The notes below the pieces were generated by a model. The model ran no database searches and was not told the origin of the DNA. It was given only the letters and a program-made list of their open reading frames with translations. A DNA stretch of 64,000 nt from Aromatoleum toluvorans (GTDB lineage Bacteria > Pseudomonadota > Gammaproteobacteria > Burkholderiales > Rhodocyclaceae), in the NCBI RefSeq assembly GCF_012910905.1, contig NZ_WTVN01000009.1:59501-123500 (forward strand). The letters are read 5' to 3'. A program made the position numbers and the translations under genes. Shown here piece after piece: positions 1-9,498 of the stretch. How positions within the stretch are numbered: position 1 is the first letter of the stretch; every line of letters starts with the position of its first letter.

Positions 1-57
1 GTTCAGCATCACCACCATCGCCGCAGCGAGCAACACGCTCCGCATGTTCATCGACAT
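1..57 (-). CDS. Truncated start of an exported protein
   Basis: Only the first 19 codons lie in the window. Reading leftward from an ATG at 57, the peptide is a short start with one Arg followed by a hydrophobic Ala/Val/Leu/Met run, as in an N-terminal signal peptide or membrane anchor. A second ATG at 45 would give a tighter signal peptide beginning MRSVLLAAA. It follows the lipoprotein gene in the same direction after about 220 bases, so it may be a separate transcription unit. The mature product cannot be identified. Confidence 0.55.
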   Translation of the reverse strand, partial: MSMNMRSVLLAAAMVVMLN

Positions 58-275
58 CCTGTTATTTCCCCATTCCGGCCGCTGACCTCGCGCCCGCAGC
101 ACATCCACCTCGATGGCGTCACGGGGCGATTATTCGCCCTGGTGCACGCATCGTCTGTATCCGCTCGTATCCTGCGCCTGCCGACCCGAACGACGCCCGC
201 GGCAGCATACCATCCCGGCCCGCCGTCCGGCCGCGCGACAGGCAATGCGCATACTCCCTGCCCTGGCTCACCGTT
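58..275. other. Intergenic region with a short palindrome
   Basis: No convincing gene is seen between the truncated gene at the left edge and the lipoprotein gene. The stretch holds a perfect 6+6 inverted repeat, GGGCGA-TTAT-TCGCCC at 124-139, about 70 bases upstream of the truncated gene's start. It could be an operator or a weak hairpin. No clear promoter hexamer pair was found. Confidence 0.4.
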
Positions 276-935
276 TCAGTTCGACCGCCGTACCCGTCCG
301 ATTTCGTCCACCGCCCATTCGCTCACCTCGCCCGCCAGCCTGGTCGAGGCAGCACCAAACGCGGTTACCACCTGCGGCACCTCCTTTCCCGGCGCGGATT
401 CGCGGATTTCGAACAGCCGGCTGGCGACGATGCGGCGTTCGTCACGCTGAACGAGGCGCGCATCGAGCCGGATGACCACCTCCGGCACCCCGTTGCGATA
501 CTCGCTCTGGAACGCGCGCAAGTCGCTGGCGATCTCGAAATCGGCCTGCACGCGCGTCTCGTCGTTGCTCAGCGCCGCAATCCGTCCGTCGCCACGGAGT
601 GCGTCGAGCAGCCGATCGCGCACGAGCAGCGGCGCGGGCTCGCTCCAGCTGACCCCCTTGTACACGCTCACGAGGTTATCCTGCGGCACCACCACGATGC
701 GCTGTCCGGCGAGATGCTGCCCGCTCGACGGCCGGAGCACCCGGAGCGACACCGGCAGCCTCGCGCCATCGGCCGCGACCTTGACAGAGACAGGCGCGGA
801 CGGCAGCAAATAGGTATCGACCGGATCGGGCCTGGGCAGGACCGAGCAGGCCGATGCGAGCAGCACCGTGACGATCATGGACGCCTGACGTGCCAGCGAC
901 CACAGGGGGCGCCAGGCGGGGCGGATGAGGCTCAT
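276..935 (-). CDS. ABC-type transport auxiliary lipoprotein (PqiC/DUF330-like)
   Basis: Predicted outer-membrane lipoprotein of 219 residues, the last gene of the MCE transporter operon. An N-terminal hydrophobic segment ends in a lipobox-like LASAC, with the lipidated Cys at about residue 30. The remainder resembles the ABC auxiliary lipoprotein domain found with MCE/PqiB systems, where it is thought to anchor or gate the periplasmic lipid path at the outer membrane. It overlaps mlaD by four bases, so translation is probably coupled. An internal Met at residue 20 would give a more typical short lipoprotein signal and is an alternative start. Family assignment rests on the lipobox, length and context. 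Confidence 0.8.
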   Translation of the reverse strand: MSLIRPAWRPLWSLARQASMIVTVLLASACSVLPRPDPVDTYLLPSAPVSVKVAADGARLPVSLRVLRPSSGQHLAGQRIVVVPQDNLVSVYKGVSWSEPAPLLVRDRLLDALRGDGRIAALSNDETRVQADFEIASDLRAFQSEYRNGVPEVVIRLDARLVQRDERRIVASRLFEIRESAPGKEVPQVVTAFGAASTRLAGEVSEWAVDEIGRVRRSN

Positions 936-1870
936 GGCTTGAACTCCCTGACGGGTTCATTGCCCAGCAGATAGTCTGCGGGCCGGTTTTCGAGCTGACG
1001 GCTAACCACGCGCAGGGACGCGAGCGTGTCCTGCAGTTCGGCCAGCGTCGGACCGATCTCGGCCGCGCCGCGCATGCTGGACGCAAGCTGCCCGCGGTTC
1101 TCGTTGATCAACGTATCGACCTTCTGCATCGCGCGCTCGAAGGCCTCCATCGCCCCTTGGGCGCTTTGCAGCGTTTGTGCGCCGCGCTCGTCGATGACCC
1201 GGCTGGTCGCCTTCGCGAGCTTCGCCGCCTCGCCCAAGGCCGCATCGGCTTGCGCGCTCGCACGCGCGAGCTCCTTGAGCGCGCGCCCCATGTCCTCGCG
1301 CTGGGCTGCAAGTGCGCCGGTGGCCTCCTCCAGGTTGCGCAGCATCCGCCCGAAGCTGGCGACATTCTCAGCCGAGAACAGATCGCGCGCCTGCATCGAT
1401 ATCTGGTTGACGTTGAGCATCACGTCCTCGCCGTCGGCCAGCATCTTGCTGAGCGGAGACGGCGTCGCAACGATCACCGGCACCTGGCCGTCCTTGCCCT
1501 CGAGCGGGGCACTCCCCGCCTCGTCGCCGCTACTCAGGCGGATGATGGACATGCCCGTGATGCCGGCGGGCACGAGGCGCGCGCGGGTGTCGCTGCGTAC
1601 CGGCGCCTGGGCGTCGACGCGCACGCGGGCGAACACCCGTCGCGGGTCCTGCGGATCGAGCCGGAGGCTCGACACGTCGCCGATCTTGATGCCGTTGAAC
1701 TCGACGGTGCTGCCCTTGGACAGCCCGGTGACGGCCTCCTGGAAGACGACGTCGTAGATCCGGAACTGCTTGTCGTCGGTCTTGCCGAGCCACAGCGCGA
1801 ACATCAACACCGCCCCGACCACCAGGAAGGTGAAGAAGCCGATCAGCACGTGATGCGCACGTGTTTCCAT
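932..1870 (-). CDS. mlaD: MlaD-type MCE-domain lipid transport protein
   Basis: Periplasmic substrate-binding component (312 residues) of an Mla/MCE lipid ABC transporter. One transmembrane helix (about residues 8-28) precedes a single MCE domain (about 38-115, with the typical VEFNGIKIGDV and GITGMSIIRL stretches). A long alpha-helical Ala/Glu-rich C-terminal region follows (about 150-290). Classical MlaD is about 180 residues, so this longer form is closer to the MCE proteins paired with PqiC-like lipoproteins, whose helical tails can bridge the periplasm. The start abuts the mlaF stop directly, and the stop overlaps the lipoprotein gene by four bases. Confidence 0.88.
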   Translation of the reverse strand: METRAHHVLIGFFTFLVVGAVLMFALWLGKTDDKQFRIYDVVFQEAVTGLSKGSTVEFNGIKIGDVSSLRLDPQDPRRVFARVRVDAQAPVRSDTRARLVPAGITGMSIIRLSSGDEAGSAPLEGKDGQVPVIVATPSPLSKMLADGEDVMLNVNQISMQARDLFSAENVASFGRMLRNLEEATGALAAQREDMGRALKELARASAQADAALGEAAKLAKATSRVIDERGAQTLQSAQGAMEAFERAMQKVDTLINENRGQLASSMRGAAEIGPTLAELQDTLASLRVVSRQLENRPADYLLGNEPVREFKP

Positions 1871-2680
1871 TCAGGGTTGCTCCCGTTGACCAAGGCTCCG
1901 GGGCGCGCCCGGATGCGGCGGAATTGCCTGCGCCGCGGCACGCCCGCGCGGGCCGTGGAAATATTCCCGGATCCAGCCGTCGTCGATGCCGGCCACGACG
2001 TCGAGGCGGTCATTGACGAGCACGCGCTTCTGCGCGAGCACGGCGACCCGGTCGGTAATCGTGTGGATCGTGTCGAGATCGTGCGTAACCAGGAACACGG
2101 TCAGCCCCAACGCGTCGCGCAGGGTCAGGATCAGTTGGTCGAAGGCGGCTGCACCGATCGGATCGAGTCCCGCCGTGGGCTCGTCGAGGAACAGGATGTC
2201 GGGGTCGAGCGCCAGCGCACGGGCCAGGGCGGCACGCTTGATCATGCCTCCCGACAGATCCGACGGGTACTTGTCGCCGGCGTTGGCGGGCAGGCCCGCG
2301 AGCGCGATCTTGAGCGCCGCCAGGCGCGCCGCCTCGGCGGCACCCAGGCCGGCATGCTCGCTCAGCGGCAACGCGACGTTCTCGGTCACGGTCAGCGACG
2401 AGAACAGCGCGCCTTTCTGGAAAAGCACACCGAAGCGCCGCTCGATCCGGGCGCGCCGTGCCGCGGGCAAGGCGAGCAGGTCCTCGCCGAAGACGCTCAC
2501 GCTTCCGGCAGCAGGCTTGTTCAGCCCGACGATCGTGCGCAACAGGACCGACTTGCCGGTCCCCGAGCCCCCGACGACGCTCAGGATCTCGCCCTGGCGC
2601 ACATCGAGATCGAGACCGTCATGCACGACCTGGGGGCCGAACTGATTGCGCACGCTGCGGACCTCGATGATGTTCGTCAC
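1871..2680 (-). CDS. mlaF: MlaF-type ABC transporter ATP-binding protein
   Basis: ATPase (269 residues) that powers lipid movement by the MCE transporter. Visible motifs are Walker A GGSGTGKS, the signature LSGGM, and Walker B ILFLDEPTAGLD followed by a VTHDLD switch region. The start was placed at GTG 2680, which overlaps the mlaE stop as GTGA. This gives the usual MlaF length, whereas upstream extension only reads through mlaE in another frame. It lies between the permease and MCE protein genes, as in other Mla operons. Confidence 0.92.
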   Translation of the reverse strand: MTNIIEVRSVRNQFGPQVVHDGLDLDVRQGEILSVVGGSGTGKSVLLRTIVGLNKPAAGSVSVFGEDLLALPAARRARIERRFGVLFQKGALFSSLTVTENVALPLSEHAGLGAAEAARLAALKIALAGLPANAGDKYPSDLSGGMIKRAALARALALDPDILFLDEPTAGLDPIGAAAFDQLILTLRDALGLTVFLVTHDLDTIHTITDRVAVLAQKRVLVNDRLDVVAGIDDGWIREYFHGPRGRAAAQAIPPHPGAPRSLGQREQP

Positions 2681-3819
2681 CACCCCATCTCCATGCAGAA
2701 CATGGCTGCCACGGCATCCACGACGATCACGATGAAGATCGACTGGACCACGGCCGAGGTCGTGTGTTCGCCGACGGACTGCGCGCTGCCGGAGACCTTG
2801 AAGCCTTCCAGGCAGCCGATCACCGCGATCAGGTAGGCAAAGATCGGCGCCTTCGCCATGCCGATGGCAAACTGTCGCACACCTACGTGGCTTTCGACGA
2901 TCGACAGGAACATCGTCGGCGAGATATCGAGCGTCGCGGCGCACACCAGCATGCCGCCGGCGATGCCGGCGATCATCGCGACGAAGCTCAGCATCGGCAA
3001 GGCCAGCAGCAGCGCCGCAACGCGCGGGACCACGAGCAGTTCCACGGGATTGAGCCCGCTCACGCGGATCGCGTCGATCTCCTCGTTCGCGCGCATCGAG
3101 CCGATCTGCGCCGTGAAGGCGCTGGCCGTGCGGCCGGCAACGATGATCGCCGTGAGCAGCGGACCGAACTCGCGCAGGAAGGAAAAGGCGATCAGGTCGA
3201 CCGTAAAGATGCTCGCACCGAACTCGGCCAGCACCGTTGCGCCGAGGAAGGCCACCACCGCCCCGACGAGGAAGGTGAGCAAGGCGACGATCGGAACGGC
3301 ATCGAGCGCCGTGCTTTCGAGGTGCGCGGCGAGCGACGTGATGCGCCAGCGTCGGGGCCTGAGCAGCACGAAAAACGCTGTTTCCAGCGTGATGCCGATG
3401 AAACCGGCAATGTCGACGACGTGCCGGTAGAACGCGAGCATGGCGATGCCGGCATGCTCCATGATGTCGCCGAAGGCATAGCCCCGCTTGCCGGCGGCGG
3501 GCGTCACCGACGCATCGAGAATGACCGACACCGCCTTCAACAACGCCCGCCGCTCGGGCGGCAGCGGGCTCGCATCGGACGCCAGCGTGGCCAGCCGCTC
3601 GCCCCCCAGCAGATCGTGCAGCAGGCTGACCCCGGCCGTGTCGAGCGCCCCGAGGTTGTCAAGGTCGAGGTCGGTGGCGTCGCCGACCTGCCCGCGCAGG
3701 CGCGTGACGCCCGGAAGCAGGACCGTGTAGTTGGCGACGGTCCAGTCGCCGCTCAGGCGCAGCCGATTTCCGTCGAGGGTAATGGCAGCGGGTGCCGCCG
3801 CAATCGCAGGCTTGCTCAC
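2677..3819 (-). CDS. mlaE: STAS-MlaE fusion permease
   Basis: Inner-membrane permease (380 residues) of the Mla/MCE transporter. The C-terminal two thirds (about 120-380) is the MlaE family domain, with several hydrophobic segments and the conserved EFGPLLTAIIVAGR region. The first 90 or so residues look like a STAS domain (for example DLDNLGALDTAGVSLL), the fold of the separate MlaB subunit in E. coli. MlaB therefore appears fused to the permease, and no free mlaB follows. The start is GTG 3819 and no strong ribosome site is seen. The gene leads the operon mlaE-mlaF-mlaD-lipoprotein. No mlaC-like periplasmic shuttle is visible here. Confidence 0.9.
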   Translation of the reverse strand: MSKPAIAAAPAAITLDGNRLRLSGDWTVANYTVLLPGVTRLRGQVGDATDLDLDNLGALDTAGVSLLHDLLGGERLATLASDASPLPPERRALLKAVSVILDASVTPAAGKRGYAFGDIMEHAGIAMLAFYRHVVDIAGFIGITLETAFFVLLRPRRWRITSLAAHLESTALDAVPIVALLTFLVGAVVAFLGATVLAEFGASIFTVDLIAFSFLREFGPLLTAIIVAGRTASAFTAQIGSMRANEEIDAIRVSGLNPVELLVVPRVAALLLALPMLSFVAMIAGIAGGMLVCAATLDISPTMFLSIVESHVGVRQFAIGMAKAPIFAYLIAVIGCLEGFKVSGSAQSVGEHTTSAVVQSIFIVIVVDAVAAMFCMEMGW

Positions 3820-3861
3820 GTCGCGTCAAGTCCTGGAATCGGCGGCGGCCTCCGGGGATCT

Positions 3862-4347
3862 TCAGTCGCGGAAGTTGCCGAACTGCAGGGGGAAGTCGGT
3901 GATGTCCTTCTTCACCAGCGCGATCGCGTCCTGCAGGACGTCGCGCTTGGCACCGGAGACGCGCACGACGTCGCCCTGGATCGCCGCCTGGACTTTCATC
4001 TTGCTGTCCTTGAGCAGCTTGACGATCTTCTTCGCGAGATCCTGCTCCACGCCGACCCGGACCTTCACTTCCTGCTTGACCTTGTTGCCCGAGATCTTCT
4101 GCACGTCGCCGTAATCGAGGCAGCGCACGTCCACCTTCTTCTTGGTCATCTCGGGCAGCAGGATGGTCTTCATCTGGTCGAGCTGGAAATCGGTGTCGCC
4201 GAACATCGTGATCAGCTTTTCACCGAGCTCCAGATTGGCGCTGGTGCCCTTGAAGTCGTGGCGCCCGGCGATCTTGGTGTTGGCGACGTCGACGGCGTTC
4301 TTCAGCGACGGCTGATCGACCTCGGACATGATGTCGAAAGACGGCAT
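3862..4347 (-). CDS. yajQ: YajQ family nucleotide-binding protein
   Basis: Small cytoplasmic protein of 161 residues, the normal length for the UPF0234/YajQ family. It begins [11 protein letters not shown] and has the family's [14 protein letters not shown] segment. Family members have two ferredoxin-like domains; some bind cyclic di-GMP and act with a LysR-type partner, and others bind nucleotides or RNA. No such partner is adjacent here, so the ligand is open. It lies between ppnP and the mla operon on the same strand. Confidence 0.93.
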   Translation of the reverse strand: MPSFDIMSEVDQPSLKNAVDVANTKIAGRHDFKGTSANLELGEKLITMFGDTDFQLDQMKTILLPEMTKKKVDVRCLDYGDVQKISGNKVKQEVKVRVGVEQDLAKKIVKLLKDSKMKVQAAIQGDVVRVSGAKRDVLQDAIALVKKDITDFPLQFGNFRD

Positions 4348-4368
4348 CTACGGCTCCCTGCGCAACGA

Positions 4369-4692
4369 TCAGCCGTAGTGGCAGATGTAGTGGTACGGCT
4401 CGCCGGCGACTTCGATGTCGAAGCTGGAGTTGCCCGGGACGTTGAAGGATTGCCCCGCCCCCCAGGTTTTCCACTCGGTCTCGCCCTTCAGGCGCACGCG
4501 GCAGCTGCCGCCCACGCCTTCCATGATTTCGGGGGCGCCGGTGTTGAAGGTCAGCGTGGCCGGCAGGATGACGCCGACCGACTTGCGGGTGCCGTCGGCA
4601 AACGTGATGGCGTGGCTGACGCACTTGCCGTCGAAATAGACACTCGCCTTGGTGCTCACGGCAACGCCGTCGATCTTCTCGGTAACGCTCAT
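4369..4692 (-). CDS. ppnP: Pyrimidine/purine nucleoside phosphorylase PpnP
   Basis: Single-domain cupin-fold enzyme (107 residues) of the PpnP/DUF1255 family, which performs phosphorolysis of several purine and pyrimidine nucleosides to free base and ribose-1-phosphate. The sequence has the family's GKCVSHAITFADGTRKSVGV, MEGVGGSC and FNVPGNSSFDIEV stretches and ends HYICHYG. It lies 21 bases upstream of yajQ and 14 bases downstream of the DUF2788 gene, probably in one transcript. Confidence 0.92.
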   Translation of the reverse strand: MSVTEKIDGVAVSTKASVYFDGKCVSHAITFADGTRKSVGVILPATLTFNTGAPEIMEGVGGSCRVRLKGETEWKTWGAGQSFNVPGNSSFDIEVAGEPYHYICHYG

Positions 4693-4706
4693 GAAATGAT
4701 GTTTCC

Positions 4707-4937
4707 TTATTCGATACCCATGAATTTCTGGATGAAGCTCTTGGCAACGAAGCCGACGAAACCCAGTCCGAGGGCGACGAACAGCCAGATCGTGCCATAA
4801 CGGCCGGCCTTGGACTGTTTCGCAAGGTTGCCGATGATGAACAGCATGTACACGATCAGCGCGGTGACGAGGATCCGGAGCGACCAGTCCTCGAATTCCG
4901 CTACCGTCAGCCCGAAAATGATCGGGTCACCCCCCAT
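4707..4937 (-). CDS. DUF2788 small membrane protein
   Basis: A 76-residue protein with two predicted membrane helices (about residues 21-42 and 51-69) separated by a short basic loop (KQSKAGR). It resembles the DUF2788 family of small inner-membrane proteins common in betaproteobacteria. No biochemical role is known to me. It sits between argG and ppnP, 12 bases after argG, so it is probably cotranscribed. Confidence 0.75.
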   Translation of the reverse strand: MGGDPIIFGLTVAEFEDWSLRILVTALIVYMLFIIGNLAKQSKAGRYGTIWLFVALGLGFVGFVAKSFIQKFMGIE

Positions 4938-4949
4938 CCGTCCAGCTCC

Positions 4950-6179
<1,230 letters not shown>

Positions 6180-6214
6180 GTGGATTTCCGCTCTTTCCTT
6201 ACCGCTTGACTGAA

Positions 6215-6232
6215 GGCCGTGCTGCCACGGCC
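6215..6232. other. Hairpin between argF and argG
   Basis: Perfect 7-bp inverted repeat GGCCGTG-CTGC-CACGGCC in the argF-argG spacer, 36 bases upstream of argG. Followed on the plus strand by GCTTTTGC, but all adjacent genes read on the minus strand, where no U-tract follows. It is more likely an mRNA-processing or attenuating hairpin than a terminator. Confidence 0.45.
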
Positions 6233-6299
6233 GCTTTTGCTACTGTGGGCCGGCAAGCCTCGGGGCGCGCCGGACACCGCAATCCTTCGACCTCGCCGG

Positions 6300-7223
6300 C
6301 TAGGCCTCGACCTTGCCGAACACGAGGTATTCCATCAGGGCCTTCTGCACATGCAGCCGGTTCTCGGCCTCGTCCCACACCACGGACTGCGGGCCGTCGA
6401 TCACCTCCGCCGTGACCTCCTCGCCCCGATGCGCGGGCAGGCAATGCATGAAGAGCGCGCCGGGATTGGCGACCGCCATCATGTCGGCATCCACGCACCA
6501 GTCGGCAAAGGCCTTCATGCGCGCCTCGTTCTCGGCTTCGTATCCCATCGAGGTCCACACGTCCGTGGTCACGAGATCGGCACCGCGGCACGCCTCCATC
6601 GGGTCCGCGAACACTTCGAAGTGTCCGGTGCCGGCAAGGCCGGCACTCGCGAGATCGATCGCATAGCCCGGGGGTGTCGACACGCGAACCTTGAAATCGA
6701 GCACCTCGGCCGCCTGCAGCCAGGTGTAGGACATGTTGTTCGCATCGCCGACCCACGCGACCGTCTTGCCCTGGATCGAACCGCGATGCTCGATGAAAGT
6801 GTAGATGTCGGCGAGGATCTGGCAGGGGTGATACTCGTTGGTCAGACCGTTGATCACCGGCACGCGCGAATTGGCGGCGAAACGCTCGATGATGTCCTGC
6901 TGGAAGGTGCGGATCATCACGACGTCGCTCATGCGCGAGATGACCTGCGCGGCGTCCTCGACCGGCTCGCCGCGGCCGAGCTGCGAGTCGCGCGTGTTCA
7001 GGTAGATCGCCGACCCGCCGAGCTGCTGCATCCCGGCTTCGAAGGACAGGCGGGTGCGCGTGCTGGCCTTTTCGAAGATCATCACCAGCGTACGGTCGAA
7101 CATCGGGTGATACGGCTCGTAGCGCTTGAACTTGTCCTTGATCCAGCGCACGCGCCCGAACAGATGCTCGTACTCCTCGCGCGTAAGGTCCTTGAACTGC
7201 AGGTAGTGCCGCGGCTTGGTCAT
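6300..7223 (-). CDS. argF: Ornithine carbamoyltransferase
   Basis: Transfers the carbamoyl group to ornithine to make citrulline. At 307 residues it is the normal length. The carbamoyl phosphate site STRTR is seen in EKASTRTRLSFE near residue 47, and the C-terminal MHCLPAHRGEE motif carries the reactive Cys region of the ornithine site. The start ATG lies 10 bases after the argD stop, so argD and argF form a tight pair. Confidence 0.97.
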   Translation of the reverse strand: MTKPRHYLQFKDLTREEYEHLFGRVRWIKDKFKRYEPYHPMFDRTLVMIFEKASTRTRLSFEAGMQQLGGSAIYLNTRDSQLGRGEPVEDAAQVISRMSDVVMIRTFQQDIIERFAANSRVPVINGLTNEYHPCQILADIYTFIEHRGSIQGKTVAWVGDANNMSYTWLQAAEVLDFKVRVSTPPGYAIDLASAGLAGTGHFEVFADPMEACRGADLVTTDVWTSMGYEAENEARMKAFADWCVDADMMAVANPGALFMHCLPAHRGEEVTAEVIDGPQSVVWDEAENRLHVQKALMEYLVFGKVEA

Positions 7224-7233
7224 ACCGGGCTCC

Positions 7234-8406
7234 TCATTGCGAAAGGAACTTGCGCACGAGCGGCGCCAGCTGCGACACGAGGGTCTGGGCGTCCTGCTCG
7301 GTGAACACCAGCGCCGGAAGCAGGCGGATGACGCGCTCGGCCGTGACGTTGATCAGCAGGCCGGCGTCGAGCGCCTGGCGCACGAGGTCGCCGCAGGGGC
7401 GGTCGAGTTCGATGCCGACCATCAGGCCGCGGCCGCGGATGTCGACGACGCCGTTCACGCCGGCCAGCGCCTCGCGCATGCCGTTACGGATCGCATCGCC
7501 GACGCGGACCGCGCTCTCCATCAGCCCCTTCTCCTCGATCTCGGCGAGCGTCGTGAGGCCGGCGGCGCAGGCGAGCGGGTTGCCGCCGAAGGTGGAGCCG
7601 TGGTTTCCCGGCCCGAACAGGCCCGCCGCGCGCCCCGAGGTCACGCAGGCACCGATCGGAACACCCGAGCCGAGGCCTTTGGCCAGGGTCATCACGTCGG
7701 GCTTGATGCCCGACTGCTGGAAACCGAACCAGTGCCCGGTGCGGCCGATACCGCACTGCACTTCGTCGCAGATCAGCAGCCAGCCGCGCTCGTCGCACAA
7801 CGCGCGCAGCTCGCGCTGGAAGGCGTCGTCGGCGATGTTGATGCCGCCCTCGCCCTGCACCATCTCCAGCATGACGGCGACGACATTGTGGTGGTGCTCG
7901 CCCACCGCGCGGATCGCGCCGATGTCCTTGTACGGCACGCGCACGAAACCGGTCACGAGCGGCTCGAATCCCGCCTGCGTCTTGCGGTTGCCGGTGGCGG
8001 AGAGGGTGGCCAGGGTGCGTCCATGGAAGGCGTTTTCCATGACGATGATTTCGGGGTGTTCGATGTGCTGCTTGTGGCCGTAGAAACGCGCCAGCTTGAT
8101 CGCTGCCTCGTTGGCCTCGCAACCCGAATTGCAGAAGAACACCTCGTCCATGCCGGACAGGGCGGCGATCCGGTCGCCCAGTTCTTCCTGGCGCGGAATG
8201 CGGTAGAGATTGGACGTGTGGAGCACGCTCCCGGCCTGTTCCGCGATGCTGCGGACGAGGCGCGGATGGTTGTGGCCGAGCGTGGACACGGCAATACCGG
8301 AGAGCGCATCGAGATAGCGCTTGCCGGTCTCATCGAAGAGCCAGACGCCCTCCCCATGCGTGAAAGCGACGGGCAGTCTGGCGTAGGTATTCATGAGATG
8401 CGACAT
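7234..8406 (-). CDS. argD: Acetylornithine aminotransferase
   Basis: PLP enzyme (390 residues) converting N-acetylglutamate semialdehyde to N-acetylornithine. Class III aminotransferase features are visible: NSGCEANEAAIKLAR for cofactor phosphate binding, the LICDEVQCGIGRTG Asp region, and the Schiff-base Lys in TLAKGLGSGVP. ATG 8406 is chosen because a GGGG-type ribosome site precedes it; ATG 8394 is possible. It heads the argD-argF-argG run and is divergent from the DUF3579 gene. A perfect palindrome lies 34 bases upstream of the start. Confidence 0.96.
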   Translation of the reverse strand: MSHLMNTYARLPVAFTHGEGVWLFDETGKRYLDALSGIAVSTLGHNHPRLVRSIAEQAGSVLHTSNLYRIPRQEELGDRIAALSGMDEVFFCNSGCEANEAAIKLARFYGHKQHIEHPEIIVMENAFHGRTLATLSATGNRKTQAGFEPLVTGFVRVPYKDIGAIRAVGEHHHNVVAVMLEMVQGEGGINIADDAFQRELRALCDERGWLLICDEVQCGIGRTGHWFGFQQSGIKPDVMTLAKGLGSGVPIGACVTSGRAAGLFGPGNHGSTFGGNPLACAAGLTTLAEIEEKGLMESAVRVGDAIRNGMREALAGVNGVVDIRGRGLMVGIELDRPCGDLVRQALDAGLLINVTAERVIRLLPALVFTEQDAQTLVSQLAPLVRKFLSQ

Positions 8407-8439
8407 GGGCGACCCCGTTCAGGATGTGGCAAAAACGCG

Positions 8440-8461
8440 CACGGCGGCACATGCCGCCGTG
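8440..8461. promoter_or_regulatory. Perfect palindrome upstream of argD
   Basis: Ten-base arms CACGGCGGCA and TGCCGCCGTG separated by only CA. It sits in the argD leader, 34 bases before the start codon. The two-base spacer makes a dimeric repressor operator more likely than a stable RNA hairpin, but no regulator can be named. There is no U-tract in the argD direction, so it is not a standard terminator. Confidence 0.5.
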
Positions 8462-8623
8462 AAAGGTTGAAAGGTGATGTTAAGCGAAAACCGCAGGCGT
8501 TGTATAGGTTCCAGGGCCGTTCAGGGGCGGCCGTCGGCCGCTGCGCGCAGCACCGACCTGCCCCGCCCGAGATCCGCATTCCGGAATCGTCTGCCGCATG
8601 ACGGGAAAAAGGGTGTGAATTTC

Positions 8624-8632
8624 TGCTAGAAT
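8624..8632 (+). promoter_or_regulatory. Extended -10 promoter of the DUF3579 gene
   Basis: TGCTAGAAT matches the extended -10 form TGnTATAAT at eight of nine positions counting n as free. No good -35 lies 17 bases upstream, as expected for an extended -10 site. It is about 90 bases upstream of the DUF3579 start. Confidence 0.55.
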
Positions 8633-8720
8633 GCGCCCCGTCTTTCGCGGTGCCAGCAGTTCCGGCTCCAGCCGGCGCACCATCCCCGGAAACTTTCCGC
8701 AGCCGCCGAAACCTCGCCTT

Positions 8721-9017
8721 ATGAGCCAATCGATCGAAAGCTTCGTCATCGTCGGAGTCACGCGCGAAGGGAAGACCTTCCGACCGAGCGACTGGGCTGA
8801 TCGACTGTGCGGAATCATGTCGGCATTCGGCGCCGACAACCGCATGATGTACTCGCCCTACGTACGCCCGGGATGCTCGCTCAAGGGGCACAAGGTGGTG
8901 CTGGTGGATGCCCGGCTGTATGAGGTCGAACCGCTCGCCTACAAATTCCTGATCAATTTCGCGAAGGACAACGATCTCATCCTCGACAAGATCGAAGACG
9001 AGCACATGAAGATCTGA
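8721..9017 (+). CDS. DUF3579 protein
   Basis: A 98-residue protein starting MSQSIESFVIVGVTREG and resembling DUF3579, a family I know almost only from betaproteobacteria and for which I know no established function. It is soluble, with no signal or membrane segment. ATG 8721 is preferred over upstream in-frame starts because the extra residues are low-complexity Ser/Arg/Pro and begin inside the promoter. It is divergent from argD and followed by a bidirectional terminator shared with rpsT. Confidence 0.8.
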   Translation: MSQSIESFVIVGVTREGKTFRPSDWADRLCGIMSAFGADNRMMYSPYVRPGCSLKGHKVVLVDARLYEVEPLAYKFLINFAKDNDLILDKIEDEHMKI

Positions 9018-9056
9018 TCGGGGAAGCGAGCGACACGGCGCCCCGCCTCACGAAAC

Positions 9057-9083
9057 AAAAACGGCGACCGAAGTCGCCGTTTT
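9057..9083. terminator. Bidirectional terminator between the DUF3579 gene and rpsT
   Basis: Stem ACGGCGAC (9061-9068) and GTCGCCGT (9073-9080) flanked by A-runs on the left and T-runs on the right. The loop reads CGAA on the plus strand and UUCG on the minus strand, so the rpsT transcript carries the very stable C(UUCG)G tetraloop. It can terminate both convergent genes. Confidence 0.9.
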
Positions 9084-9105
9084 CTTTTTCCCAAGAACCG
9101 GGAGA

Positions 9106-9372
9106 TCAGGCAGCCATCGCCTTGATCGCGGCCGACAGGCGGCTCTTGTGGCGAGCGGCCTTGTTCTTGTGGATGATCCTCTTGTCGGCGATGCTGTCGA
9201 TGGTGCTCATCGAGGTGCGGAACACCGCCTGAGCCGCAGCCTTGTCGCCACCGACGACGGCCTTTTGCACAGCCTTGATCGCGGTACGCAGACGAGAACG
9301 GAGGCTGCCATTGTGAGCGCGGGCCACGACCGCCTGACGGGCGCGCTTGCGGGCTTGTGCCGAATTGGCCAT
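9106..9372 (-). CDS. rpsT: 30S ribosomal protein S20
   Basis: An 88-residue basic protein, the normal size of S20, which binds 16S rRNA early in 30S assembly. It starts [13 protein letters not shown] and has the typical [11 protein letters not shown] and [13 protein letters not shown] stretches. The ATG at 9372 is the family start; extension upstream gives unrelated sequence overlapping the murJ region. It is divergent from murJ. Confidence 0.98.
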   Translation of the reverse strand: MANSAQARKRARQAVVARAHNGSLRSRLRTAIKAVQKAVVGGDKAAAQAVFRTSMSTIDSIADKRIIHKNKAARHKSRLSAAIKAMAA

Positions 9373-9498
9373 ATGTATGTTCTTCCGTTGAAGTGGTTCT
9401 AGAAAACGCGCGAGTCTACCGCGTTGCCTGACCCCGCGCAAGTGCATTGGCGCCCGCCAGCGGCTATCATCGCGTCTTTTGCCACGACACCCCGCCCG

